Source: Clostridium formicaceticum
Lineage (GTDB): Bacteria > Bacillota > Clostridia > Peptostreptococcales > Natronincolaceae
Length of the DNA: 64,000 nucleotides
Assembly (NCBI RefSeq): GCF_001854185.1
Contig: NZ_CP017603.1
Span: 2,728,001 to 2,792,000, forward strand
Direction of reading: 5' to 3'
The position numbers were made by a program, and so were the translations under genes. Position 1 is the first letter of the stretch; each line of letters starts with the position of its first letter. The notes below the pieces were generated by a model, which searched no databases, was not told where the DNA came from, and worked only from the letters and a program-made list of their open reading frames with translations. This document shows positions 1-9,063 of this stretch, piece after piece.

Positions 1-1
1 G

Positions 2-556
2 ATTGGATGGTTAGGTGGCTCAGATATTCCTGTATTACATGACTTCTTAGGTGGGTACAAGCAGGGGGCTGCATATATTGACCCAGAGGTAGAGGTAGTA
101 TCAGTGTTTGTAGGAACCTTTTCTGATCCAGTAGCTGGTAAAGAACAAGCCAATGCACTATATGATCAAAATATTGACATTATCATGAATGTTGCATCTG
201 GTACTGGCAATGGTTTACTTGAAGCGGCAGAAGAAAGAAATCTTTATGCTATTGGTGTAGATATCGATCAAGATGGATTAAAACCAGGACATATCTTAAC
301 TTCTATGTTAAAAAGAGTGGATGTTACTACATATGAAATTATAAGCTCTGTGATTAATGAGACTTTTGAAGGTGGAAAAACCCTTTATATGGACATTAAT
401 AGTGGTGGTGTTGGTTTAACAGATATGAGCACGATGAAAAATGCTCTTGGTGATAAATTCCCAGAGGATATATTAACTAAAATTCAAGAAATCCAAGAAT
501 TAGTGAAAAAGGGTGAAATTGAAGTTGTAAATTATGAAGGGTTTGGAAAAAAATAA
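2..556 (+). CDS. BMP family ABC transporter substrate-binding protein, C-terminal part
   Basis: The reading frame is open from base 2, so the gene starts before the window and only about the last 184 residues are present. The segment GWLGGSDIPVLHDFLGGYK followed by GTFSDPVAGKEQA and the stretch DIIMNVASGTGNGLLEAAEE is typical of basic membrane lipoprotein (BMP/Med) binding proteins, which in characterised cases bind purine nucleosides outside the membrane. The next three genes encode the ATPase and two permeases, which confirms an ABC importer. The internal ATG at base 104 is not the real start. The ligand cannot be read from the sequence. The downstream hydrolases suggest a compound with amide or ureide bonds. 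Confidence 0.9.
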   Translation: MGWLGGSDIPVLHDFLGGYKQGAAYIDPEVEVVSVFVGTFSDPVAGKEQANALYDQNIDIIMNVASGTGNGLLEAAEERNLYAIGVDIDQDGLKPGHILTSMLKRVDVTTYEIISSVINETFEGGKTLYMDINSGGVGLTDMSTMKNALGDKFPEDILTKIQEIQELVKKGEIEVVNYEGFGKK

Positions 557-564
557 AAAAATAA

Positions 565-585
565 AGAGGGGCATAGTGCCCCTCT
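565..585 (+). other. Perfect hairpin between binding-protein and ATPase genes
   Basis: AGAGGGGCA and TGCCCCTCT form a perfect 9-bp stem around a 3-base loop, directly after the binding-protein stop codon. No T-run follows, so this is more likely an mRNA 3' end stabiliser or a partial attenuator than a full terminator. Such hairpins commonly let the binding protein be made in excess over its transporter. Confidence 0.7.
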
Positions 586-621
586 AATAGGATAAAAGCT
601 TTTGTCAAAAGGGGGTAAATT

Positions 622-2157
622 ATGAAGACAAAGATCATTGAAATGAATCATATCGTGAAAAGTTTTGGGCATGTTCAGGCAATCCAAGATGGCCACTTTG
701 ATCTAGTAGAAGGAGAAATTCATTCTTTAGTAGGAGAAAATGGTGCAGGAAAATCAACCCTGATGAAAATTGCCTACGGCATGCAGGACCCTGATAGCGG
801 AAAAGTAATGATTAGAGGAAAAGAAGTAAGCAATTTTACCCCTAAAAAAGCAATAGAAAGCAAAATTGGTATGGTGCATCAAGAATTTATGCTGGTAAAA
901 GAGCTTACAGTTATTGAAAATATCATTTTGGGCTTTGAACCCCATATAAAGGGTAGAATCGACTATGAAAAAGCTTATAAAGAGATAAACCACTATATAA
1001 AAACCTACGATATGAATGTAGATTTAGAAAAAAAGGTAATGAACCTCCCAGTGGGTGAGGCACAAAAAGTTGAAATTTTAAAAATACTTTATAGAGGGGC
1101 AGATGTACTTATTTTAGATGAACCAACAGCGGTACTTACGCCACAAGAAACATTGAAGCTTTTTGAAATATTAAACCTGTTAAAAGAAGATGGTAAGTCC
1201 ATCATATTTATTTCCCATAAATTAAAGGAAGTAATGGATATAAGCGATAGAATTAGCGTCATGCGTGGTGGTAAGTATATTGATACAGTAAAAAAAGAGG
1301 AAACAACGATACCGGAGATAGCAAAGAAAATGGTGGGCAGAGAAGTTTTTTTAGAAATTAAGAAGCCTTTCATGAAAAAAGGTAATGTGGTTTTGGAGGT
1401 AAAAAATGTCTCTATTCCTAGTAATAGAGAACTATCAAAAATTAGAAATGTTAGCTTTGACATCTCAGCAGGGGAAATATTAGGTTTTGCGGGTGTTGAT
1501 GGTAATGGTCAAACTGAGTTGATTGAGGGGATAACAGGGCTGAGAAACATTGAAAGTGGTGAAGTAATATTTAAAGGGAAATCTATAAAAAATATTTCAC
1601 CTCTACAAATAAGAAAATCTGGAATTGCACATATTCCTGAAGATAGAAATTTAAGAGGGCTGAATAAGGAATGGAGCATAAGAGACAATCTTATCGCAAA
1701 TGATTTTTATAAAAAACCTTTTGCAAAAAAATGCATTCTTGATAACAAAGAGATCAATAGCTTTGCTGACTTAAGATCAGAGCAATTCGATATCAGACCG
1801 AGAGATATAAATATTTTAACCGGGCAGCTTTCTGGGGGAAATGCTCAAAAAGTGATTGTGGCTAGAGAAGTAGGGGCTGAAACCGAACTGCTAATAGCTG
1901 CTCAACCTACTAGAGGTGTTGATATTGGGTCTATCGAAGAGATTAGAAAATATCTGATGAAGGCTAGGATGAATAATAGTGCTATCCTGTTGGTATCTGC
2001 TGATTTAGAGGAAATAATGAGTCTTTCCGATAAAATTGCTGTATTGTATGAAGGAAAAATTGTAGATATTGTTGATGCTGCTGAGGCCGATATTGAAAAA
2101 ATAGGACTTATGATGACAGGAGGAAAGTTTGATGAAGTTGAAACTCAAGAACAATAA
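622..2157 (+). CDS. Nucleoside/BMP-type ABC transporter, duplicated ATP-binding protein
   Basis: This 511-residue protein has two fused nucleotide-binding domains, as in the RbsA/NupO/YufO class that energises BMP-dependent importers. Domain 1 carries Walker A GENGAGKST (about residue 40), a signature-like LPVGEAQKVEI and Walker B VLILDEPTAVLT. Domain 2 (from about residue 260) has a degenerate Walker A, GVDGNGQTE, and a good signature, LSGGNAQKV, while its Walker B region reads LLIAAQPTRGVD. Only site 1 therefore looks fully catalytic, which is usual for this class. The start is supported by AAAAGGGGG 7 bases upstream. The gene overlaps the first permease gene by 26 bases, so the two are translationally coupled. 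Confidence 0.93.
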   Translation: MKTKIIEMNHIVKSFGHVQAIQDGHFDLVEGEIHSLVGENGAGKSTLMKIAYGMQDPDSGKVMIRGKEVSNFTPKKAIESKIGMVHQEFMLVKELTVIENIILGFEPHIKGRIDYEKAYKEINHYIKTYDMNVDLEKKVMNLPVGEAQKVEILKILYRGADVLILDEPTAVLTPQETLKLFEILNLLKEDGKSIIFISHKLKEVMDISDRISVMRGGKYIDTVKKEETTIPEIAKKMVGREVFLEIKKPFMKKGNVVLEVKNVSIPSNRELSKIRNVSFDISAGEILGFAGVDGNGQTELIEGITGLRNIESGEVIFKGKSIKNISPLQIRKSGIAHIPEDRNLRGLNKEWSIRDNLIANDFYKKPFAKKCILDNKEINSFADLRSEQFDIRPRDINILTGQLSGGNAQKVIVAREVGAETELLIAAQPTRGVDIGSIEEIRKYLMKARMNNSAILLVSADLEEIMSLSDKIAVLYEGKIVDIVDAAEADIEKIGLMMTGGKFDEVETQEQ

Positions 2158-3196
2158 TACGCTGTTATCAATTTTTGCTGCTTTTATCATTGGCGGACTG
2201 GTAATAGCTTTGATGGGGTACAACCCTATAGAAGCTTATTCAAGGCTTTTGACTGGAGCCTTCAAAGGTAAATTAAATCTTGGAACAACCCTGCAATTAT
2301 TTACGCCCTTATTTCTAACAGCCATTGCTTTTGCAGTATCAGCCAAGGTCAATGTCTTTAATGTGGGGGTGGAAGGAGAACTGATTCTAGGTGCTTTGGC
2401 GGCTGCGTGGGTTGGCTATAGATTTGCAGGTTTGCCCTCGATTTTACATATTACACTAGCTCTTTCCTTCGGTATGCTTGTGGGGGCTTTATGGGCATTG
2501 ATACCCGGTTACTTAAAAGCATATATCGGAGTAAATGAAGTGACAGTAACCATTCTAATGAACTATGTTGCAACCTATCTCGCTTCCTACATGGTCAGTG
2601 GCCCAATGTCTGGACGAAGTAGCTCTCCAAGAACTCCTGAAGTGCTGGATAGCGCAAAAATATCTCGGCTTTTATCTCCAAGTAGAGCCAATGCAGGGAT
2701 ATTCATTGCAATAGTTGCCTTTATAGGGATATATTATGTTCTCTATAGAACTACTTTTGGCTATAAAATTAGGAGTGTTGGTCTGAATGCTTATTTTTCA
2801 GATTATATAGGCATTCCTTCGAAGAAGTTTATGGTAACAGGGATGATGTTAAGTGGTGCATTTGGAGGACTTGCTGGTGGTATTGAAAGTTTGGGGGTCT
2901 ATCGTTATTTTTTAGATAGTTTTTCCTATGGTATTGCCTTTGATGGAATGTTGATTTCACTGATATCGAAGAATGATCTTAAAAAGATTCCTTTTATGGC
3001 ATTTTTTATTGCTGTGTTAAAATCTGGTTCCCTTGGGTTGGAAAGGCTTACAAATATACCAAAATCTTCAATAGATATGATTATTTCAATATTTATCTTT
3101 TTAGCGGCGATGGAGGGCTTATTTAATATTTTTAAATTTAAATCCAAAAACAAAAAAACGAATGATCATAATCCTATGCAGGAAGTGGAGGGTTAG
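2132..3196 (+). CDS. BMP-type ABC transporter permease 1
   Basis: This hydrophobic protein of about 354 residues has many membrane segments and belongs to the branched-chain/nucleoside permease family (BPD_transp_2, as in YufP/NupP). The segment SAKVNVFNVGVEGELILGAL and the later GLNAYFSDYIGI are family hallmarks. The ATG at 2132 is chosen because AGGAGG at 2118-2123 lies 8 bases before it; the TTG at 2129 is one codon longer and less well placed. The start lies inside the ATPase gene, and the next permease begins 3 bases after this stop, so it is a core operon member. It forms the transmembrane channel together with the second permease. Confidence 0.92.
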   Translation: MKLKLKNNNTLLSIFAAFIIGGLVIALMGYNPIEAYSRLLTGAFKGKLNLGTTLQLFTPLFLTAIAFAVSAKVNVFNVGVEGELILGALAAAWVGYRFAGLPSILHITLALSFGMLVGALWALIPGYLKAYIGVNEVTVTILMNYVATYLASYMVSGPMSGRSSSPRTPEVLDSAKISRLLSPSRANAGIFIAIVAFIGIYYVLYRTTFGYKIRSVGLNAYFSDYIGIPSKKFMVTGMMLSGAFGGLAGGIESLGVYRYFLDSFSYGIAFDGMLISLISKNDLKKIPFMAFFIAVLKSGSLGLERLTNIPKSSIDMIISIFIFLAAMEGLFNIFKFKSKNKKTNDHNPMQEVEG

Positions 3197-3199
3197 GAA

Positions 3200-4138
3200 A
3201 TGGTGGAGATATTAAAAAATATATTCAATTTAAGTATTGTCAGTGCAACCATTAGAATTTCCACACCTATTTTATTTGTAGCCCTTGGTGCAGTAATTAC
3301 GCAGCAGGCAAATATTTTAAATGTAGGTATTGAGGGAATCATGTTGATGGGTGCCTTTGTGGCAGTATTGGTTAGTTTTTTTACGGGCAGTTGGATTCTG
3401 GCGGTTTTAGCTGCCGTTTTCTGTGGGATTATCCTATCGATTATCTTGGGTGCTGCACATATAAAGTTTAAGGCGGATATATTTGTTGTAGGCATGGCGT
3501 TAAACATGTTTGCTTTGGCATCCACAAGGTTTGCTTTAAGAAGGGTATTTGGTGTGGCAGGGACTTTTATTTCTGATAAAATCGTACCCCTTCCTAGGTT
3601 GTATTTCCCTTTTATGGCAAATTATCCAGTGTTGGACAAACTTTTTAATAGATATTCTATGTTTGAGTTTTTAGGAATATTTGTGGTGATTTTTATGTGG
3701 TATATTTTATATAAAACCGTCTGGGGCTTGCATACTAGAAGTGTAGGACTTAACGAAAAAGCTGCGGAATCAGCAGGAATTAATGTCGAAAAAAGAAAGT
3801 ATGAAGTGATTATTTATTCTGGTATATTAGCAGGTTTAGCTGGAGCGCATCTTGCCTTGGGTTATTCCACTTTGTTTGTTGAAAACATGACAAATGGTAG
3901 AGGTTTTATGGGGGTAGCAGCTATGTATTTCGGCGGAGCAAACCCAGTGATGACTTACGTTGGAACACTACTTTTAGGGTTTTCGGGGGCTGTAGGAAAT
4001 GTACTGCAGATCTATTCTATACCATCACAATTTATCTTGATGCTTCCTTATATTATTACGATTGCGGTATTTTCCATTACACTTTATCGCAGGATGTTAA
4101 AAGAGAAAAAGGACGCTAGTGTGGAGGGTGTGAAATGA
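3200..4138 (+). CDS. BMP-type ABC transporter permease 2
   Basis: This is a 312-residue multi-spanning permease of the same family as the preceding gene (YufQ/NupQ-like). QQANILNVGIEGIMLMGAF aligns with the VNVFNVGVEGELILGAL motif of permease 1, and GLNEKAAESAGINV matches the conserved cytoplasmic coupling region. The pair presumably forms a heterodimeric channel driven by the duplicated ATPase. The stop codon overlaps the start of the following peptidase gene (the ATG at 4135 precedes this stop), which links the transporter and hydrolase genes in one transcript. Confidence 0.92.
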   Translation: MVEILKNIFNLSIVSATIRISTPILFVALGAVITQQANILNVGIEGIMLMGAFVAVLVSFFTGSWILAVLAAVFCGIILSIILGAAHIKFKADIFVVGMALNMFALASTRFALRRVFGVAGTFISDKIVPLPRLYFPFMANYPVLDKLFNRYSMFEFLGIFVVIFMWYILYKTVWGLHTRSVGLNEKAAESAGINVEKRKYEVIIYSGILAGLAGAHLALGYSTLFVENMTNGRGFMGVAAMYFGGANPVMTYVGTLLLGFSGAVGNVLQIYSIPSQFILMLPYIITIAVFSITLYRRMLKEKKDASVEGVK

Positions 4139-5409
4139 TCAAAAAGCTTCAACAAACTTTAGAAGTCAACAGAGATAAGTATATAGAGTGGTTAAAGGAT
4201 TTGATTTCCATCAATACGGAGGTTATAGGCCACGGTATAAAAGGCGGGAGGGAAGGAAAGGGACAAGAGTACATTGAAAATCTTCTGAAAAGCTTGGGAG
4301 CAACTACAGAAAGAGACCAGCTAGATGAAGAAAGAATTCTGCAAGGGGTAAGCTGCTATCAAGAGGGAAACCTAGGTCACGATTATACAGATAGGTTTAA
4401 TGTTTATGGCAGCTTTCAAGGCATTGAAGATGGAAAAGCTTTGTTATTTAATGGACATATAGACACAATGCCCCCAGGAGATTTGAAAAAGTGGGATACA
4501 AACCCTTGGGAACCTAAGATAAAAGGGGGACTGTTATATGGCCTGGGGGCTGCAGACATGAAGGCAGGATTGATGGCCTCCATTGCTGCTTATGATCTAA
4601 TAAAAGCAACTGGCATAAGGCTAAAGGGTAAGGTTTTGATTAACTCAGTGGTGGATGAAGAGGGCGGGGGAAATGGTACCTTGACTTCAATGCTCTATGG
4701 CAATCAAGCAGACGGAGCAGTTGTTTGTGAACCTACTGGAAATAAAATCATCATTGCACATATGGGCTTTATATTTTTTGAGATAAAAACAACAGGCTTA
4801 GCAGTTCATTCTGGCAGCAAGTGGAAGGGTGTAAGCGCTATTGAAAAAATGATAAAGATTATAAATGGCTTGAATGAGCTGGAAGATAATTGGAAAACCC
4901 AGTACTACAACCCCTTATTACCACCACCTAATTTAAATGTTGGGGAAATTTATGGAGGGACGGCTGGATCAACTGTAGCTAATGCATGCAGCATAAAGAT
5001 TTGCCTACATTATTTGCCAGAAGTGATGACCCATGATCATGTTGTTGGAGAAGTAATAAAAAAGATAGACGCTATTGCAGATCAGGACCAGTGGTTAAAG
5101 GAGCATAGACCTACCTGGGAGATTTATCAGGCAGGAGGAGCATTTCAAATAGCAAAGGATCATCCTTTTGTGAAAACAGCCTTCAAGACTTTCCAAGAGG
5201 TTGGTGAAACCCTACTTGCTGGCAGCCCAGCAGGGAATGATGCAAGACTGATTCATAATATTGGTAAAATTCCTACCATTATCGCAGGCCCAGGCAACCA
5301 AGAACAATGTCATGCTGTAAATGAATATGTCAGTGTAGATATGTATATCAACTATATCTTAAAATATGCAAAATTAATGTTAGATTTTTGTGGTTATAAA
5401 AACTTTTAA
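4135..5409 (+). CDS. M20 family metallohydrolase (ArgE/DapE-type deacylase)
   Basis: This 424-residue protein is of the M20 peptidase/deacetylase family. Metal-site motifs are NGHIDTMPPGD (His, Asp), GLGAADMKAGL (bridging Asp) and VVDEEGGGNGT (the Glu-Glu general base and ligand), with CHAVNEY near the end giving the last His. The family hydrolyses N-acyl or peptide amide bonds using two zinc or cobalt ions in the cytosol. Four-base overlap with permease 2 places it in the importer operon, so it probably acts on the imported compound. The exact substrate is unknown; related proteins include acetylornithine deacetylases, succinyl-diaminopimelate desuccinylases and carbamoyl-amidohydrolases. 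Confidence 0.85.
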   Translation: MIKKLQQTLEVNRDKYIEWLKDLISINTEVIGHGIKGGREGKGQEYIENLLKSLGATTERDQLDEERILQGVSCYQEGNLGHDYTDRFNVYGSFQGIEDGKALLFNGHIDTMPPGDLKKWDTNPWEPKIKGGLLYGLGAADMKAGLMASIAAYDLIKATGIRLKGKVLINSVVDEEGGGNGTLTSMLYGNQADGAVVCEPTGNKIIIAHMGFIFFEIKTTGLAVHSGSKWKGVSAIEKMIKIINGLNELEDNWKTQYYNPLLPPPNLNVGEIYGGTAGSTVANACSIKICLHYLPEVMTHDHVVGEVIKKIDAIADQDQWLKEHRPTWEIYQAGGAFQIAKDHPFVKTAFKTFQEVGETLLAGSPAGNDARLIHNIGKIPTIIAGPGNQEQCHAVNEYVSVDMYINYILKYAKLMLDFCGYKNF

Positions 5410-5424
5410 AAGGGAGATGGAAAA

Positions 5425-6168
5425 ATGAGTAAAAAAATATTGATCGCTGGTGAATCATGGACAATGCATACCATCCATATTAAAGGCTTTGATACATTCA
5501 CAACTTCAGCTTATGGAGAAGGGATTGAGTTTATAAGAAACGCCTTTACAAGGGGTGGAGCAGAGGTGGAATTCTTACCAAACCACTACGCTGCAGAAGA
5601 ATTTCCTACAACATTGGAGGAACTGGGCAAATATGATTTGGTGATTCTTTCTGACATTGGTGCAAATACTTTGCTGCTACCTAATGATGTGTTTGCAAAG
5701 GGGTTAAGAATACCCGACAGATTAGAATTGATTAAAGACTATGTCGCCAATGGTGGTGCTTTTGTCATGGTGGGAGGATATATGTCCTTTACAGGCATTG
5801 ATGGAAAAGCAAGGTATGGGCAAACTGCCATTCAAGATATTTTACCAGTAAAAATGCTGGAGATAGACGACCGTGTGGAAAAACCACAGGGAGTAGTCCC
5901 TGAAGTAATAAAAGAACATCCTGTTTTAGAAGGGATACCTAAAGAATGGCCATTTTTCTTAGGATATAATAAAACAATTGCAGAGGAAGGTGCAGAAATA
6001 CTTGCCACCATCAATGGAGATCCTTTTATAGCTGTCAAGGAATTTGGTAAAGGTAAAACCGCTGTCTTTACCTCTGATTGTGCACCACACTGGGGTCCAG
6101 AAGGTTTTGTAAAGTGGGAATACTATGATAAATTCTGGCAAAATCTGCTCAACTGGTTAACAGTTTAG
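5425..6168 (+). CDS. Class I glutamine amidotransferase-like protein (GATase1_like)
   Basis: This 247-residue soluble protein begins ILIAGESWTMHTIHIKGFDT, the start typical of the GATase1_like (DUF1355-type) family of cytoplasmic proteins with a flavodoxin-like fold. GGAFVMVGGYMSFTGIDG is the region corresponding to the nucleophile elbow, but no Cys is present there, so amidotransferase chemistry is doubtful. SDCAPHWGPEGF near the C-terminus is also conserved in the group as I remember it. The gene follows the M20 hydrolase by 15 bases with GGGAGATGG as ribosome binding site. Its role in the operon is inferred to be degradation or remodelling of the imported compound; no reaction is known to me. 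Confidence 0.7.
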   Translation: MSKKILIAGESWTMHTIHIKGFDTFTTSAYGEGIEFIRNAFTRGGAEVEFLPNHYAAEEFPTTLEELGKYDLVILSDIGANTLLLPNDVFAKGLRIPDRLELIKDYVANGGAFVMVGGYMSFTGIDGKARYGQTAIQDILPVKMLEIDDRVEKPQGVVPEVIKEHPVLEGIPKEWPFFLGYNKTIAEEGAEILATINGDPFIAVKEFGKGKTAVFTSDCAPHWGPEGFVKWEYYDKFWQNLLNWLTV

Positions 6169-6229
6169 AGGTAGGGGGGTTATACGCTAAAATCAAAATA
6201 GAATAACGCTACTAAGGGGGAAAATGGTT

Positions 6230-7351
6230 ATGCTAGAGGAGATGACAAAGCACAGAAGATACCTACATACTATTCCAGAAGTCTATTTTCAAGAACATCT
6301 AACCACGGATTACATTACAAATGAATTAACTAAAATGGGGTATCGTCCTCTTAAATATTTGGAAACTGGTGCCGTATGTTTTAAAAAGGGCAGTACTGGA
6401 AATAAAACCATTGGATTTAGAGCAGATATTGATGGGTTGCCAGTGATGGAAGAAAATAATATTGATTTTAAGTCACAAAACGGTAATATGCATGCATGTG
6501 GACATGATGGTCATATAAGCATTTTGCTGGGACTTGCTAAATACTTATCTGCAATTGAAACGAAAGAAAATGTACTTTTTATCTTTCAACCTGCGGAGGA
6601 ATTTGAAGGGGGAGCAAAAAAGCTCATTGAGAAGGGCCTTTTTAAAGATTATCCCTGCGATGCCATTTTTGCTCTTCATATTATGCCCTCTATTGAGGAG
6701 CATAGTATTGCCCTAAAAGCTGGTGCTCTCATGGCGATGAATGCGGATATTGACATTGAAATCATTGGCAAGGCCGCTCATGGGGCTTTGCCTCAAAATG
6801 CTCTAGACTCAATTTATGCATCTAGCCAGCTAATAAGCCAATATCAGAGTATTTTGTCAAGATCCCTTTCTCCAATGGACCAATCCTTGATATCTCTCAC
6901 CACCATCGAAGGAGGAAAGGCTAAAAACATTATCTGTGATCAAGTAAAAATCGGAGGAACCATAAGAACTTTTTCAGAAAAAAGTTTTAGTAAAATTCTT
7001 GAAAGGATTACAGAAATTAATCATGGCATAGAAAACGCTTTTGGTGTGAAGGTGAATTGTAGGTTTGCCCCAAGGTACAAAGCTGTAATCAATGATGAAA
7101 CCCTTGTTGGTCTTTTGAAGTCTCGTCTAAATAAATTTCATGTGGTGGAAGCTGAAGCTACCATGGTAGTAGAAGACTTTAGTTTTTATTTAGAAAGTAC
7201 TCCTGGGGTAATGATGTTTTTAGGAAGTAAAAACATAGAAAAGGATTTTGTACATCCCCTTCATTCTAATAAATTTAACTTTGATGAGTCTATATTAGAA
7301 ACTGGGTTAGCGTACTATAAAAGTGTTTTAGAGATGATGGATGTGCTATAG
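6230..7351 (+). CDS. M20D amidohydrolase (hippurate/IAA-amino acid hydrolase type)
   Basis: This protein of about 373 residues is of the M20 amidohydrolase branch that cleaves N-acyl amino acids. Motifs seen are GFRADIDGLPV, MHACGHDGH (metal-binding Cys and His), IFQPAEEFEGGA (Glu-Glu) and ALHIMPS, with the closing HPLHSNKFNFDE. The start at 6230 sits 9 bases after AAGGGGG; the ATG at 6224 lies only 3 bases after it and is less likely. It closes the importer operon after a 61-base gap. With the first M20 enzyme it suggests sequential hydrolysis of an imported amide. The terminator at 7580 probably ends the transcript. Confidence 0.87.
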   Translation: MLEEMTKHRRYLHTIPEVYFQEHLTTDYITNELTKMGYRPLKYLETGAVCFKKGSTGNKTIGFRADIDGLPVMEENNIDFKSQNGNMHACGHDGHISILLGLAKYLSAIETKENVLFIFQPAEEFEGGAKKLIEKGLFKDYPCDAIFALHIMPSIEEHSIALKAGALMAMNADIDIEIIGKAAHGALPQNALDSIYASSQLISQYQSILSRSLSPMDQSLISLTTIEGGKAKNIICDQVKIGGTIRTFSEKSFSKILERITEINHGIENAFGVKVNCRFAPRYKAVINDETLVGLLKSRLNKFHVVEAEATMVVEDFSFYLESTPGVMMFLGSKNIEKDFVHPLHSNKFNFDESILETGLAYYKSVLEMMDVL

Positions 7352-7579
7352 GGATAAAGGATTTGTAAAAGATGCACTTAACGCATAAAACTCTCTTTAC
7401 GCAAACACGCTAATTTTTTAGCAGCATATTATACCATCATTAACATTTCCAAAAGATACATAAGTAATCAATGAATTGTATGAATTAGAAATTAGCTTAT
7501 TAAGGTAAAAAAACGGATAGTAAGCTTCTTAGAATAGAGGAATCAAAAAAGAATATTTTAACCTGTATAATAAAAAAGC

Positions 7580-7625
7580 AGGGGTCTATCATAATACGAT
7601 ACTATTATAGATAGATCCCTTTTAT
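7580..7625 (+). terminator. Hairpin with T-rich tail after the importer operon
   Basis: AGGGGTCTATCATAAT pairs with ATTATAGATAGATCCCT, with one G-T pair and one bulged base, followed by TTTAT. It lies 229 bases after the last operon gene. The 7352-7579 stretch before it holds no gene that I can recognise. Confidence 0.65.
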
Positions 7626-7773
7626 ATTTCATAAGGGTTTTTACATGATTATTTCTTGATAAGCAAATCAGTCACAATGATTTTTCTATTATTTTCAAAA
7701 AATAGAAGGATATGTATATCATCTGTAGAATTATTTTAAAAGTACTTTTCTAGAAAAGAGGTGATAAGATTCG

Positions 7774-7916
7774 ATGGACATTGATAAAATTAATGATAAA
7801 GAATAAAAGACTACTGGTGTATCTACTGTGATGATGAAGGAGTATATAGAAGTTACGATAAAAAAGTATTTGTAAAAAAACTAAAGAAAGAAGGATTGCC
7901 TGATGGAAAGAATTGA
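7774..7916 (+). pseudogene. Possible frameshifted remnant of a small CxxC protein
   Basis: An ATG at 7774, preceded by GAGGTGATAAG, opens MDIDKINDKE and then stops. In the next frame, from 7803 to 7916, the stretch DYWCIYCDDEGVYRSYDK continues with KKVFVKKLKKEGLPDGKN; this looks like real protein, with a CxxC pair and a charged tail. One frameshift would join the two parts into a protein of about 45 residues. It overlaps the start of the next gene. I cannot name a family. It may instead be chance coding in an AT-rich spacer, so confidence is low. Confidence 0.3.
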
Positions 7917-8310
7917 TATTAAGAGGATTAAATTTGGCTCATTTATAAAATTTATTTGTACCATTTGTATTATGCTTGGAATTACTGTTGGACTTTTTAC
8001 ATTTATAATAGGTCTATTTCAAGAAAACTTTTATGTGAATCTTAGAGTCATAGAATTTACTGGAAAAATTGCTGGTGGTGTGAGTATAGTTCTTTCTACG
8101 CTTTTATGTGCATTATTTGGTGCAATACTATCTATATTTTCATACCTGCCATTTAAGCTGTATTTAAAAATCTTTAAAAAGATAGAAATATACGGTTCTT
8201 TTAAAAGATATCAAATTAATGAGATAGCAGAATCTGATCATGTAGATAAAAAAGATGAAAAGGATGAGAAAGAAGAAAAAGAAGATGTAATGAGCCAAAT
8301 GAGCCAGTAA
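7903..8310 (+). CDS. Small membrane protein of unknown function with charged tail
   Basis: This 135-residue protein has a short basic N-terminus, two hydrophobic segments (about residues 13-38 and 52-82), and a hydrophilic C-terminus rich in Lys, Asp and Glu (KKDEKDEKEEKED near the end). It starts at an ATG preceded by GAAAGAAGGATTGCCTG. The predicted topology is two membrane helices with the charged tail in the cytoplasm by the positive-inside rule. I do not recognise the family. It stands alone between degraded gene fragments, and its low-complexity tail gives no functional hint. Confidence 0.6.
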   Translation: MERIDIKRIKFGSFIKFICTICIMLGITVGLFTFIIGLFQENFYVNLRVIEFTGKIAGGVSIVLSTLLCALFGAILSIFSYLPFKLYLKIFKKIEIYGSFKRYQINEIAESDHVDKKDEKDEKEEKEDVMSQMSQ

Positions 8311-8491
8311 AGTAAGCAGGATGCACTTATTTTTATGAAGAATTATAGAGTACTGTTATTCTAAGTTTAACGGGGTAAAGCATGAAGAATGTGTAAATCA
8401 GTGCTCGAGAAGAAAAGCTAAGTGGACCCTGTTTTGAACCATTGTAGATGTCTATAATGTTAGTGTTGAAAAGAAAGGATGATTATATATA

Positions 8492-8641
8492 ATGAAAGAA
8501 CTATTTCCTGAACCAATCTTAAAATTACCTGAAGCGGATATACCATTAAATGGAATAAAAGCTCGCTTATCACAAGGAGAAGATCATCAAATTATTTTGA
8601 TTTATAAAATTGGAAATGAGGATGATTTCTATGAAATATGA
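8492..8641 (+). pseudogene. Truncated cupin-domain protein, N-terminal fragment
   Basis: A 49-codon frame begins ELFPEPILKLPEADIPLNG and continues KARLSQGEDHQIILI, which matches how I remember the N-terminus of small cupin proteins (about 105-110 residues, next normally an acidic strand and the metal-binding HxH). It has its own ribosome binding site, AAAGGATG. After about 36 residues the match stops and the last residues come from the sequence just before the YjbR gene, whose start codon it overlaps. The metal-binding half is absent, so the product cannot work as a cupin. A deletion that joined the cupin gene to the next gene explains this. Confidence 0.6.
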
Positions 8642-8990
8642 ATGGCTTGATGAATACTGCCTTTCAAAAAAAGGAGTAGAAAAAGACTTTAAGGTAGAAT
8701 GGGATGCAACAAGATACCTCATAGGAGGAAAAATGTTCGCCTTGCAAGGTGGAGACAAAAATAATAAAGCGATTACTACTTTAAAATGCGAGCCACAATT
8801 TGGGAAATTTTTGCGTGAACAACATCAACATATTGTGGCAGGATACTATATGAACAAAGAACACTGGAACTCAGTATATCTAGATGGTGATGTGCCTGAT
8901 GATGTTTTAAAAGAAATGATAGATATGTCCTATGAATCAGTATTGAATTCCTTAAGTAAAAAAAAGCAGAAAGAAATAATAGGAGCTTAG
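8631..8990 (+). CDS. MmcQ/YjbR family protein
   Basis: This 119-residue protein starts MKYEWLDEYCLSKKGVEKDF and contains KVEWDATRYLIGGKMFALQG, KCEPQFGKFLREQ, and PGYYM-like and HWNSVYLDGDVP segments, the pattern of the MmcQ/YjbR family. Members have a CyaY-like fold and are often called DNA-binding, but their biochemical function is poorly known. The ATG at 8631 is chosen because GAGGA lies 8 bases upstream; the TTG at 8610 has no ribosome binding site. Its start overlaps the truncated cupin frame, so it may now be translated through coupling with that remnant. Confidence 0.82.
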   Translation: MKYEWLDEYCLSKKGVEKDFKVEWDATRYLIGGKMFALQGGDKNNKAITTLKCEPQFGKFLREQHQHIVAGYYMNKEHWNSVYLDGDVPDDVLKEMIDMSYESVLNSLSKKKQKEIIGA

Positions 8991-9063
8991 ATTGCCGGGT
9001 GTATTTAGGAACTGTGATTTTTAAAAACGAAGTTTTTCATTTTAAGTTTAAAGGAGGGGTAGC

